Shown: positions 52,182 through 59,435 of the stretch, one piece after another | Layout of the letters: the number at the start of each line of letters is the position of its first letter | How positions within the stretch are numbered: position 1 is the first letter of the stretch | NCBI GenBank assembly: GCA_002477755.1 | Contig: DLKD01000033.1 | Coordinates: 1 to 64,000 of the forward strand | Reading direction: 5' to 3' | Source of the DNA: Gordonia sp. UBA7599 | GTDB lineage: Bacteria; Actinomycetota; Actinomycetes; Mycobacteriales; Mycobacteriaceae | DNA length: 64,000 nucleotides | The notes under the pieces: model-generated | Databases searched by the model: none | Seen by the model: only the letters and a program-made list of their open reading frames with translations | What the model was told of the DNA's origin: nothing | Made by a program: the position numbers and the translations under genes

Positions 52182-53936
52182 ATGCAGGAACACCGTTACG
52201 ACGTGGTCATCGTCGGCGCCGGCGGCGCAGGCATGCGGGCCGCGATCGAGGCTGCGCCCCGCGCCCGGACCGCGGTTCTCACCAAGCTCTACCCGACGCG
52301 CAGCCACACCGGCGCGGCACAGGGCGGCATGTGCGCCGCCTTGGCCAACGTCGAGGAGGACAACTGGGAGTGGCACACGTTCGACACGGTCAAGGGCGGT
52401 GACTACCTCGCCGACCAGGACGCCGTCGAGATCATGGCCAAGGAGGCCATCGACGCGGTGATCGACCTGGAGAAGATGGGTCTGCCGTTCAACCGCACCC
52501 CCGAGGGCAAGATCGACCAGCGCCGCTTCGGCGGTCACACCCGCGACCACGGCAAGAGTCCGGTCCGCCGCGCCTGTTACGCCGCCGACCGCACCGGCCA
52601 CATGATCCTGCAGACGCTGTACCAAAACTGCGTCAAGCACGACGTCGAGTTCTACAACGAGTTCTACGCGCTCGACATTGCGCTGACCGAGAACGAGGAC
52701 GGCGAGAAGGTCGCCACCGGTGTCGTGGCCTACGAGCTGGCCACCGGCGAGATCCACGTCTTCCACGCCAAGTCGATCGTGTTCGCCACCGGCGGCTCGG
52801 GCCGCATGTACAAGACGACGTCGAACGCCCACACGCTCACCGGCGACGGCATGGGCATCATCTTCCGCAAGGGCCTGCCCCTGGAGGACATGGAGTTCCA
52901 CCAGTTCCACCCGACGGGGCTGGCCGGCCTGGGCATCCTCATCTCCGAGGCGGTTCGCGGCGAGGGCGGCATCCTGCGCAACGTCGACGGTGAGCGCTTC
53001 ATGGAGCGCTACGCACCGACGATCAAGGACCTCGCGCCCCGCGACATCGTCGCGCGGTCGATGGTGCTGGAGGTCCTCGAGGGCCGCGGCGCCGGCCCCA
53101 ACAAGGACTACGTCTACATCGACGTGACCCACCTCGGCGAGGACGTCCTCAACGAGAAGCTCCCCGACATCACCGAGTTCGCACGCACCTACCTCGGCGT
53201 CGACCCGGTCACCGAGTACGTGCCGGTCTACCCGACGTGTCACTACGTGATGGGCGGCATCCCGACCAACGTCGAGGGCCAGGTGCTGGCCAACAACGAC
53301 GAGGTCGTGCACGGCCTGTACGCCGCCGGCGAGTGCGCCTGCGTCTCGGTGCACGGCGCCAACCGCCTGGGCACCAACTCGCTGCTGGACATCAACGTCT
53401 TCGGCCGCCGCGCCGGTATCGCCGCCGCCGAGTACGCCAACACCCACGACTTCGTGGCCATGCCGCCGGAGCCGACGGCGATGGTCGACGAGTGGCTCGA
53501 CGGCGTGCTGTCCGAGCACGGCAACGAGCGCGTCGCCGATATCCGCACCGAGTTGCAGCAGACGATGGACAACAACGCGTCGGTGTTCCGCACCGAGGAG
53601 ACGCTGACCCAGGCGCTCTCCGACGTGCGCGCCCTCAAGCAGCGCTACAACCACGTCCGCGTCCACGACAAGGGCAAGCGGTTCAACACCGACCTGCTCG
53701 AGGCGATCGAACTCGGCTTCCTCCTGGAGATGGCCGAGGTCACAGTTGTCGGTGCGCTGAACCGCAAGGAGTCCCGCGGCGGCCACGCCCGCGAGGACTT
53801 CCCGACTCGCGACGACGAGAACTTCATGAAGCACACGATGGCGTACAAGTTGGGCCCCGGCCTGATTGCCGACATCGAGCTGGACTACAAGCCCGTGGTC
53901 CAGACCCGCTACGAGCCGATGGAGCGCAAGTACTGA
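52182..53936 (+). CDS. sdhA: Succinate dehydrogenase flavoprotein subunit SdhA
   Basis: A 584-residue FAD subunit that oxidises succinate to fumarate. GAGGAGMRAAIEA binds FAD and RSHTGAAQGGMCAAL carries the histidine that is covalently flavinylated. QFHPTGLAG, MGGIPTN and LGTNSLLDINVFGRRAG are active-site signatures. An AAGGAG site precedes the ATG. Its stop overlaps the sdhB start (TGATG). Confidence 0.97.
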   Translation: MQEHRYDVVIVGAGGAGMRAAIEAAPRARTAVLTKLYPTRSHTGAAQGGMCAALANVEEDNWEWHTFDTVKGGDYLADQDAVEIMAKEAIDAVIDLEKMGLPFNRTPEGKIDQRRFGGHTRDHGKSPVRRACYAADRTGHMILQTLYQNCVKHDVEFYNEFYALDIALTENEDGEKVATGVVAYELATGEIHVFHAKSIVFATGGSGRMYKTTSNAHTLTGDGMGIIFRKGLPLEDMEFHQFHPTGLAGLGILISEAVRGEGGILRNVDGERFMERYAPTIKDLAPRDIVARSMVLEVLEGRGAGPNKDYVYIDVTHLGEDVLNEKLPDITEFARTYLGVDPVTEYVPVYPTCHYVMGGIPTNVEGQVLANNDEVVHGLYAAGECACVSVHGANRLGTNSLLDINVFGRRAGIAAAEYANTHDFVAMPPEPTAMVDEWLDGVLSEHGNERVADIRTELQQTMDNNASVFRTEETLTQALSDVRALKQRYNHVRVHDKGKRFNTDLLEAIELGFLLEMAEVTVVGALNRKESRGGHAREDFPTRDDENFMKHTMAYKLGPGLIADIELDYKPVVQTRYEPMERKY

Positions 53937-54721
53937 TGACTGCAACCGTCGAAGAAACCATTGTCGAGGGCGAACCGCCATTGCCCCCGGTGCCCGCCGA
54001 GGCCCGCATGGTGGATCTCAAAATCTACCGGTTCAACCCCGAGGATCCCGACGCCGCCGGCTTCGAGACCTTCCGTGTCCCCGCGCTGGAGACCGACCGC
54101 CTCCTCAACCTGTTGCTGTACGTGAAGGGCTACCTCGACGGCACCTTCACGTTCCGCCGCAGTTGTGCGCATGGCGTGTGCGGCTCGGATGCGATGCGCA
54201 TCAACGGTGTCAACCGCCTCGCCTGCAAGCTGCTGATGAAGGACCTGTTCCCCAAGGACCCGTCCAAGATCCTCACCATCACGGTCGAGCCGATCAAGGG
54301 CCTGCCGGTGGAGAAGGACCTCGTCGTCGACATGGAACCGTTCTTCGACGCCTACCGGGCAGTCAAGCCATTCCTCATGACCAGCGGCCACGAGCCCACC
54401 AAGGAGCGCATCCAGTCCGTCACGGACCGAGCCCGCTTCGACGACACCACCAAGTGCATCCTCTGCGCGTGCTGCACCACGAGTTGCCCGGTCTATTGGA
54501 ACGAAGGCTCGTACTACGGTCCGGCTGCGATCGTTAACGCGCACCGCTTCATCTTCGATTCCCGTGACGAGGGTGCCGTCGAACGCCTCGACATCCTCAA
54601 CGAGGTCGACGGTGTCTGGCGCTGCCGCACCACGTTCAATTGCACGGATGCGTGCCCCCGCGGCATCCAGGTCACCCAGGCGATCCAGGAGGTCAAGCGC
54701 GCGCTGATGTTCTCGCGCTGA
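53936..54721 (+). CDS. sdhB: Succinate dehydrogenase iron-sulfur subunit SdhB
   Basis: A 261-residue subunit that passes electrons from FAD to quinone through three clusters. Cysteines for [2Fe-2S] lie in RRSCAHGVCGSD and RLACKL; those for [4Fe-4S] and [3Fe-4S] are in CILCACCTTSCPVYW and NCTDACPRGI. The start ATG overlaps the sdhA stop by one base. Confidence 0.97.
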   Translation: MTATVEETIVEGEPPLPPVPAEARMVDLKIYRFNPEDPDAAGFETFRVPALETDRLLNLLLYVKGYLDGTFTFRRSCAHGVCGSDAMRINGVNRLACKLLMKDLFPKDPSKILTITVEPIKGLPVEKDLVVDMEPFFDAYRAVKPFLMTSGHEPTKERIQSVTDRARFDDTTKCILCACCTTSCPVYWNEGSYYGPAAIVNAHRFIFDSRDEGAVERLDILNEVDGVWRCRTTFNCTDACPRGIQVTQAIQEVKRALMFSR

Positions 54722-54740
54722 CCTGCACCGACTCAGCCCC

Positions 54741-54779
54741 GCGAAGCCCCGTCGAATCTCCTTCTCGACGGGGCTTCGC
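54741..54779 (+). terminator. Terminator of the sdhCDAB operon
   Basis: A perfect 15-base stem (GCGAAGCCCCGTCGA at 54741-54755, complement at 54765-54779) with a 9-base loop, followed by GTTTC. It lies 20 bases after sdhB. Confidence 0.85.
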
Positions 54780-54813
54780 CGTTTCTGCCCACACCGGCGC
54801 CGGGAGGGGCGAT

Positions 54814-54844
54814 GGAGCCGATCGGGACGCTCGTGCGTCTAAGA
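54814..54844 (+). promoter_or_regulatory. ECF (SigM-like) promoter for the MmpS-like gene
   Basis: GGAGCC (54814-54819), 16-base spacer, CGTCTAAG (CGTC at 54836-54839). The ATG at 54849 follows nine bases later. Confidence 0.75.
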
Positions 54845-54848
54845 AGGT

Positions 54849-55247
54849 ATGACGAAACGACTGCTCGCAATCCTGCTTCTCCTTTGCTTCATCGGCACCC
54901 TCGCGACGCCCGCTGCCACCGCCAAGCCCGACGCGGAGCCGAACGTCGACGCCGGTATGCGCGTCACCATCACGTTCGTGTCCGACGTGCGTGACAACGG
55001 CGAATCGACGTGGTTCGACGCCCTCGGCCGCCCCCGTACGCAGGCGAAGACTCCGCTGGCCGAGTCTCTGGGATCAGCGGCCCTCTGGTCGTCGACCCTG
55101 GCGTACACCGCCCAGGCCCCGACGCGCCTGTCCGCGACGTTCACCACCGGCGGTTCGTTCGCCCGGTGCACGATCCTCGTCGACGACGAGGTGCGTGCCA
55201 CAGATACCGTGACCACCAGCGGCGGGCGGGCAACATGCCAGGCATAA
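54849..55247 (+). CDS. Small secreted protein with MmpS-like fold
   Basis: A 132-residue protein with a Sec signal (MTKRLLAILLLLCFIGTLAT, cleavage near TPAATA-KP). The mature part (RVTITFVSDVRDN, TQAKTPLAESLG, FARCTILVDDEVRATDTVTT then GGRATCQA) follows the layout of the extracellular domain of MmpS proteins, including a C ... C pair late in the sequence that can form a disulfide. There is no membrane anchor and no adjacent MmpL gene, so a lipid-transport role is only suggested. The promoter is one of the five SigM-like ones. Confidence 0.7.
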   Translation: MTKRLLAILLLLCFIGTLATPAATAKPDAEPNVDAGMRVTITFVSDVRDNGESTWFDALGRPRTQAKTPLAESLGSAALWSSTLAYTAQAPTRLSATFTTGGSFARCTILVDDEVRATDTVTTSGGRATCQA

Positions 55248-55279
55248 GCTCCAACGACACCGGACGAACCCAAGACGGC

Positions 55280-55293
55280 ATACCAATTGGTAT
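55280..55293. promoter_or_regulatory. 14-bp palindromic operator of the MazF-type module
   Basis: ATACCAATTGGTAT is a perfect palindrome 23 bases before the antitoxin start codon. A TATACC/GTATGG pair nearby shares its half site. It is the expected autoregulatory site. Confidence 0.6.
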
Positions 55294-55315
55294 ACCGCCG
55301 CAGTATGGTGACATC

Positions 55316-55546
55316 ATGAGCGTCACCACTATCAAGGTCGATACGGCCCTGCGCGACCGCATTAGTGCCGCCGCACGCGAGCACGGACAGACCATCGGTG
55401 AGTACCTCGATCAGATCGTCAAGGACGCGCGGCGCCGTGAACGACTGCAGGCCATGGCCAATGCGATGCACGCGAACCCGCCCGGGCCCGACTACTGGGC
55501 CGAGGTTGCCGAGATCGACTCCCTCAGCGCCGCGGTACGCGACTAG
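55316..55546 (+). CDS. Ribbon-helix-helix-type antitoxin
   Basis: A 76-residue protein. The N-terminus (TTIKVDTALRDRISAAAREH then TIGEYLDQIV) is a typical MazE/RHH-like DNA-binding segment that should bind the palindrome upstream. The charged C-terminal half would neutralise the toxin encoded 16 bases downstream. Confidence 0.82.
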   Translation: MSVTTIKVDTALRDRISAAAREHGQTIGEYLDQIVKDARRRERLQAMANAMHANPPGPDYWAEVAEIDSLSAAVRD

Positions 55547-55562
55547 AACGGCGGCACGGAGA

Positions 55563-55883
55563 ATGCAGGCCGGTGAGGTGTACTGGGTCCGTCCCGATCC
55601 CGTTGTCGGACGCGAACAGGCGGGACGGCGCCCATTCGTCCTAGTCGCCTCCCCCACCTACCTCGAACTCGTCGACACCCTCGCCTTGGGCGTGCCACTC
55701 AGCATGACCAACCGCGAGTGGCCGAATCACGTTCCCGTAGAGATCCCCGGAATGGCAGGCTTCGCCATGACCGAGCAGCTGCGCACCGTGTCCCGGGACC
55801 GGTTCGACGGGTTCATCGGCCGAATCGATGCCGATGCCCTCAGTGCGATTCGCGAGTGGCTTGCCGACTACCTCGGCTTCTGA
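55563..55883 (+). CDS. MazF/PemK-like toxin
   Basis: A 106-residue endoribonuclease-fold protein (GEVYWVRPDPVVGREQAGRR, PFVLVASPTYLEL, FAMTEQLRTVSRDRF). It keeps the loop arginines of the family and should cut RNA at short motifs. The ATG at 55563 is the only early start in frame. It forms a module with the upstream antitoxin and ends 7 bases before the convergent dipZ. Confidence 0.85.
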   Translation: MQAGEVYWVRPDPVVGREQAGRRPFVLVASPTYLELVDTLALGVPLSMTNREWPNHVPVEIPGMAGFAMTEQLRTVSRDRFDGFIGRIDADALSAIREWLADYLGF

Positions 55884-55890
55884 CACCACC

Positions 55891-57594
55891 TCACCCGAAC
55901 GTGAACGTATAGACCGAGATACCCGGGGTGTAGGACAGATCCAGCACTCGCGGGTGCGACTCACCGTCGACCAGGGTGTACAGCCGCGGCAACCCGTCGA
56001 CGGCGATGGTGCGGTCTTGCTCGCCGGTCACGCGCACGGTCAGTGCGCCGCGGCCAGACAGCACGGTGAACACCTTCGCACCGCGCGTGCTCACCCGCAC
56101 GCGGGCATCGGAGACCGACGTGACGGACTCGTCGTCGACGTCGAAGCGCCCGCCGAGGCTGAACGTGTCAATCGGTTGCACACGTGCGGGGGTGAAGTCG
56201 CGGCCCCGACCCGGGGCCAGTGATCCGGCACCCGCGTACGTCGAATATCCCCGCCGGGCGCCGAGGTACATCTCGGGCGATGTGGGACCGGTCGACGGCA
56301 CGTCGGCACCGCCGGTGACCGGAGCTGGCAGATCGACGGCGGGGTTGGCGGCACGCAACAGCGCACGCAGGGCGTTTTCCGTCGTCGCGTAATCTCCCTC
56401 GCCGAACTTTCTCGCGCGCACCGCACCGGACGCATCGATGAGGTATTTGGCTGGCCAATACCGGTTCATGTACGCGTTCCAGACGGTGAAATCGTTGTCC
56501 TGGACCACCGGGTAGGCGATCCCTTCCTTCTTGATGGCGGCGGCGACGTTGCCCGGGTCGTGCTCGAACGCGAACTCGGGCGTGTGCACGCCCACAACGA
56601 CGAGCCCGGCCGCGCGGTAGGCCGCATCCCACTTCTTCACGTACGGCGCATCGCGCAGGCAGTTGATGCACGAGTACGTCCAGAAGTCGACCAGCACCAC
56701 CTTGCCGCGCAGCCCCGCGATGGTCAGCGGCCGTCCATCGGTGTTGAACCAGCGGCCGGCCCCACTGAACTCCGGTGCGGCTCCACAGTGTGCGAGCCGA
56801 GTCGCGTCACCGATGCAGGACCGGATCTCACCGGTCCCCGATACCGGTCGTGCGGCATCGATGATCGCCTGCTGTCGCGCGATTGCCCTCTCGGCCCCGC
56901 CGGTGTAGCCAGGAATCACGCGCTGCAGCGTCGCCGGGGCGCCCACGGCGATCGCCACCGCCATCGCCACCAGCACGGCACCGCCGCCGATGCGGAACGC
57001 CCGCTGCCGCTGGCGGTACGCCGCGAGACGCTTGGCCATCGACGCACCGGCCAGCGCAAAGAATGCCAACGGGATAGCCGCGCCGAGCGCGAAGCTGATC
57101 GTGAGTACCACGGTGCGCCATCCGATCTCGGCAGTGGCGCCCGCGATCGAGATCGCCGCCAGTACCGGACCCGCGCACGGGACATAGAGGGTCCCCAGTC
57201 CGATCCCCAGCAGCAGCGTGCCGAAGGTGCCGCCGGTCTCCCCCGGCGTCCACGACGGGAAGCGGGCAAACGGGCGCTCCAGCACATGCGCGACCTGCGG
57301 GATCATCAGGCTCAGACCGACCAGAGCCAACAGCGCGATCCCCGTCCAGCGCAAGAGCCCGGTCGGGAGGTGCAGCGCCGACAGCACGAGGGTCCCCAGC
57401 AGCGCGATGGTCCCGAAGCTGAGGACGATACCGACGATGATCAGCAACGGCCGCACCCACTGCGCCCGAGCCGCCGTGGCCGTCGTGTCGCCGGCACCAC
57501 CTGTCACGAACACGATGGGGATCATCGGCAGCACGCACGGCGACACGCCTGTGATCAACCCGCTGACCAGTCCCAACAGCGCCAAGGTGAGCAT
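55891..57594 (-). CDS. dipZ: DipZ: CcdA membrane domain fused to thioredoxin-like domain
   Basis: A 567-residue protein. The CcdA-like membrane domain (residues 1-225, about six helices) has redox cysteines Cys20 and Cys140. A thioredoxin-like domain follows with Cys309-x-x-Cys312 (TYSCINCLRDAPYV), and then a C-terminal carbohydrate-binding-like domain of about 140 residues. It moves reducing power from cytoplasm to exported thiols. In mycobacteria dipZ is a member of the SigK regulon; here a SigK-type promoter lies 58-84 bases upstream and sigK-rskA is adjacent. GGAGGA precedes the ATG. Confidence 0.93.
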   Translation of the reverse strand: MLTLALLGLVSGLITGVSPCVLPMIPIVFVTGGAGDTTATAARAQWVRPLLIIVGIVLSFGTIALLGTLVLSALHLPTGLLRWTGIALLALVGLSLMIPQVAHVLERPFARFPSWTPGETGGTFGTLLLGIGLGTLYVPCAGPVLAAISIAGATAEIGWRTVVLTISFALGAAIPLAFFALAGASMAKRLAAYRQRQRAFRIGGGAVLVAMAVAIAVGAPATLQRVIPGYTGGAERAIARQQAIIDAARPVSGTGEIRSCIGDATRLAHCGAAPEFSGAGRWFNTDGRPLTIAGLRGKVVLVDFWTYSCINCLRDAPYVKKWDAAYRAAGLVVVGVHTPEFAFEHDPGNVAAAIKKEGIAYPVVQDNDFTVWNAYMNRYWPAKYLIDASGAVRARKFGEGDYATTENALRALLRAANPAVDLPAPVTGGADVPSTGPTSPEMYLGARRGYSTYAGAGSLAPGRGRDFTPARVQPIDTFSLGGRFDVDDESVTSVSDARVRVSTRGAKVFTVLSGRGALTVRVTGEQDRTIAVDGLPRLYTLVDGESHPRVLDLSYTPGISVYTFTFG

Positions 57595-57651
57595 CGTCGT
57601 CCTCCACGGTTCCTCGGGCGGAGAATCGGCTTGCTCCGCGCGTCACCGGTC

Positions 57652-57678
57652 ATTCGGCGCCGCGACGGTCGCGGATTG
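57652..57678 (-). promoter_or_regulatory. SigK-type promoter of dipZ
   Basis: Minus strand: CAATCC (57673-57678), 16-base spacer, CGAAT (57652-57656), in the gap between rskA and dipZ. Confidence 0.7.
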
Positions 57679-57707
57679 GTGGCGTCTTGGCAGCCGGCGT
57701 CGGCTGA

Positions 57708-58412
57708 TCAGGTGATCGGGAACCGGACCACCATCGGTGACGTCGGCTGCGCCGATCCTGCCGCCGGTTCCACCGATAGCCCGACCATCGTCGGGCGCTC
57801 CATATCCGTCATCACCACCATCGACTTGTCGGCCTGCCCGCCCGGCACCATTCCGGCGCTCTTCACCGTGCCGCCTACGGTGATCCACACCTGGTACATC
57901 ATGTCCGGCGCGATCGGCGGCAGATCGGTGGTCGCGACGACGGTGGCGCGCTGCGACGGCGCATACATCGCCGCCACGGTCCCGTTGATCATCGACGCGG
58001 AGGCCTTCGTCATGTCGGGGGCAGACATCACCGAGCTCACCACCGCCGATTGCGCGATGTTGGGCGCCGGCGTGGGATTGGCGGAACGCCAGACGGAGAA
58101 ACCGGCGGCCAATGCGACGACCATCGCGCAGGCGGCAGCCAACCACATCACCCTCCGGCGCCGATTCAACCGGATCACCCTCGACGCCTCCTCGTCGACG
58201 GCGGCAAGCACCGCAGCGCGAAGGCCCGGCGGCATCGTCGTACCCGGGCCGCCCATTGCCTCAACGGTTGACCGGAACGCGTCGACATCGGCCCGGCACT
58301 GCTCGCACGAGTCCAGGTGCCGCTCGAATCCGGCCCGCTCGTGCTGTGGCAGCGCATCCAGTACGTACAGTTCCGGCACGCCGTCGAACTCGTCATGCTT
58401 AACGGTCGCCAT
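57708..58412 (-). CDS. rskA: Anti-sigma-K factor RskA
   Basis: A 234-residue membrane anti-sigma factor. The cytoplasmic zinc-binding anti-sigma domain has HLDSCEQC (HxxxCxxC). One membrane helix lies near residues 85-107, and the extracellular RskA domain is rich in methionine (SSVMSAPDMTKASASM, PDMMYQVWI, MVVMTDMERPTM). It holds SigK inactive until the signal frees it. The ATG at 58412 has a GGGAGG site; it starts 1 base after the sigK stop. Confidence 0.92.
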   Translation of the reverse strand: MATVKHDEFDGVPELYVLDALPQHERAGFERHLDSCEQCRADVDAFRSTVEAMGGPGTTMPPGLRAAVLAAVDEEASRVIRLNRRRRVMWLAAACAMVVALAAGFSVWRSANPTPAPNIAQSAVVSSVMSAPDMTKASASMINGTVAAMYAPSQRATVVATTDLPPIAPDMMYQVWITVGGTVKSAGMVPGGQADKSMVVMTDMERPTMVGLSVEPAAGSAQPTSPMVVRFPIT

Positions 58413-58413
58413 C

Positions 58414-58956
58414 TCACGCACCTCCCAAACAGGCCCGAAGGGCGCGCAACCCGTCGCGGATCCGCGTTTTCACCGTCGCCGGGTTGGCCGCGAGCGAGTC
58501 AGCGACCTGTGCATAGGTCAGCCCGCCGTAGTACGCGAGATCGATTGCCTCGCGCTGCAGGTCCGACAGTCCGTCCAGACATGCCCGGACCTGGCGCGAC
58601 TCGTCGGCGGCCACGACCGTCTCACTGACCCGGTCGTAGTCGGGGATTTCGCGCGCCTGGTAGACCACATCTCGATTGGTGGCGGCTTGGTCGTGGCGAA
58701 CCGCGTCCACCGCGCGGCGCCGCGTGAGCGTCATGATCCATGCGGCGGCACTCCCGCGTGCCGGATCGAACCGGGCCGCATCGCGCCAGACCTGCAACCA
58801 TGCCTCCTGCACGACCTCCTCTGCCCGTGCCGCGCTGCGCACCACGCGCACGGCCAGTGCGTAGCTCTGCGGACCGAGCGTGTCGAACAGGTCGGCGTAA
58901 GCAGCCCGGTCCCCACTGCCGACCGCGGTCAGCATCGCGTCGGTGGCCACATCCAT
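58414..58956 (-). CDS. sigK: ECF sigma factor SigK
   Basis: A 180-residue ECF sigma factor. Region 2 is AEEVVQEAWLQVWRDAARFD and region 4 is YYGGLTYAQVADSLAANPAT then VKTRIRDGLRALR. It follows mycobacterial SigK closely. The ATG at 58956 has GGAG six bases upstream. An ATG at 58992 would be leaderless from the promoter at 59000-59026 and is also possible. It is co-transcribed with its anti-sigma factor. Confidence 0.92.
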   Translation of the reverse strand: MDVATDAMLTAVGSGDRAAYADLFDTLGPQSYALAVRVVRSAARAEEVVQEAWLQVWRDAARFDPARGSAAAWIMTLTRRRAVDAVRHDQAATNRDVVYQAREIPDYDRVSETVVAADESRQVRACLDGLSDLQREAIDLAYYGGLTYAQVADSLAANPATVKTRIRDGLRALRACLGGA

Positions 58957-58999
58957 CCTCAGCTCCGTCGTCCCCGGACCACTTGTCCCCATATCCAGC

Positions 59000-59026
59000 A
59001 TTCGCCGCGGCCCGCCGTCTGGATGG
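59000..59026 (-). promoter_or_regulatory. SigK-type promoter of sigK-rskA
   Basis: Minus strand: CCATCC (59021-59026), 16-base spacer, CGAAT (59000-59004). This is a full match to the reported mycobacterial SigK elements and shows positive autoregulation. Confidence 0.8.
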
Positions 59027-59043
59027 GTTTTCTCGCGACCGAC

Positions 59044-59070
59044 CAATCCTTACCCGGCTCGGCGCCGAAT
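59044..59070 (+). promoter_or_regulatory. SigK-type promoter of the Met-rich lipoprotein
   Basis: CAATCC (59044-59049), 16-base spacer, CGAAT (59066-59070), 53 bases before the lipoprotein start. It is placed back to back with the sigK promoter. Confidence 0.75.
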
Positions 59071-59122
59071 CGCCAGCGAGGAACACAATCCGCTGTTCCC
59101 ATCACCCTGTTTTGGAGGACCC

Positions 59123-59395
59123 ATGTCGAGCACCACCACCACCCGTCCCCGCATGTTGGCCGGCGTCGCACTGGCTGTCACCGCTGCCGGCGCGCTGCTG
59201 CTCACCGGCTGCGACAACACGAAGTCCGAAAAGCCGTCGACGACGATGATGACGCCGGCACCCATGTCGGGAACGATGACCCCGCCAATGTCGGGCACCA
59301 TGGCACCGCCCATGTCGGGCACCATGACTCCTCCCATGTCAGGCACCATGACTCATCCCATGTCAGGCATGATGACGCCACCGATGTCCCACTGA
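59123..59395 (+). CDS. Methionine-rich repeat lipoprotein
   Basis: A 90-residue lipoprotein: signal peptide residues 1-29 with lipobox LLTGC (Cys30). From residue 42 to 88 it is built of M-S-G-T-M-[TA]-x-P units and holds 14 methionines, with one late His. No family is recognised. Met-rich segments of this kind bind copper(I) or act as an oxidisable sink for methionine sulfoxide. GGAGGA precedes the ATG. It is driven by a SigK-type promoter beside sigK, rskA and dipZ, which places it in an envelope redox or copper response. Confidence 0.82.
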   Translation: MSSTTTTRPRMLAGVALAVTAAGALLLTGCDNTKSEKPSTTMMTPAPMSGTMTPPMSGTMAPPMSGTMTPPMSGTMTHPMSGMMTPPMSH

Positions 59396-59435
59396 CCCGG
59401 CCCGCCGTCGTCGTCGCGTCTTGCTAGTGTGAGGC

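Noticed and set aside
56560..59427. 955-codon plus-strand frame across dipZ, rskA and sigK
   Set aside because: Antisense to three conserved genes. Its last ~40 codons overlap the Met-rich lipoprotein in another frame and read as low-complexity His-rich sequence.
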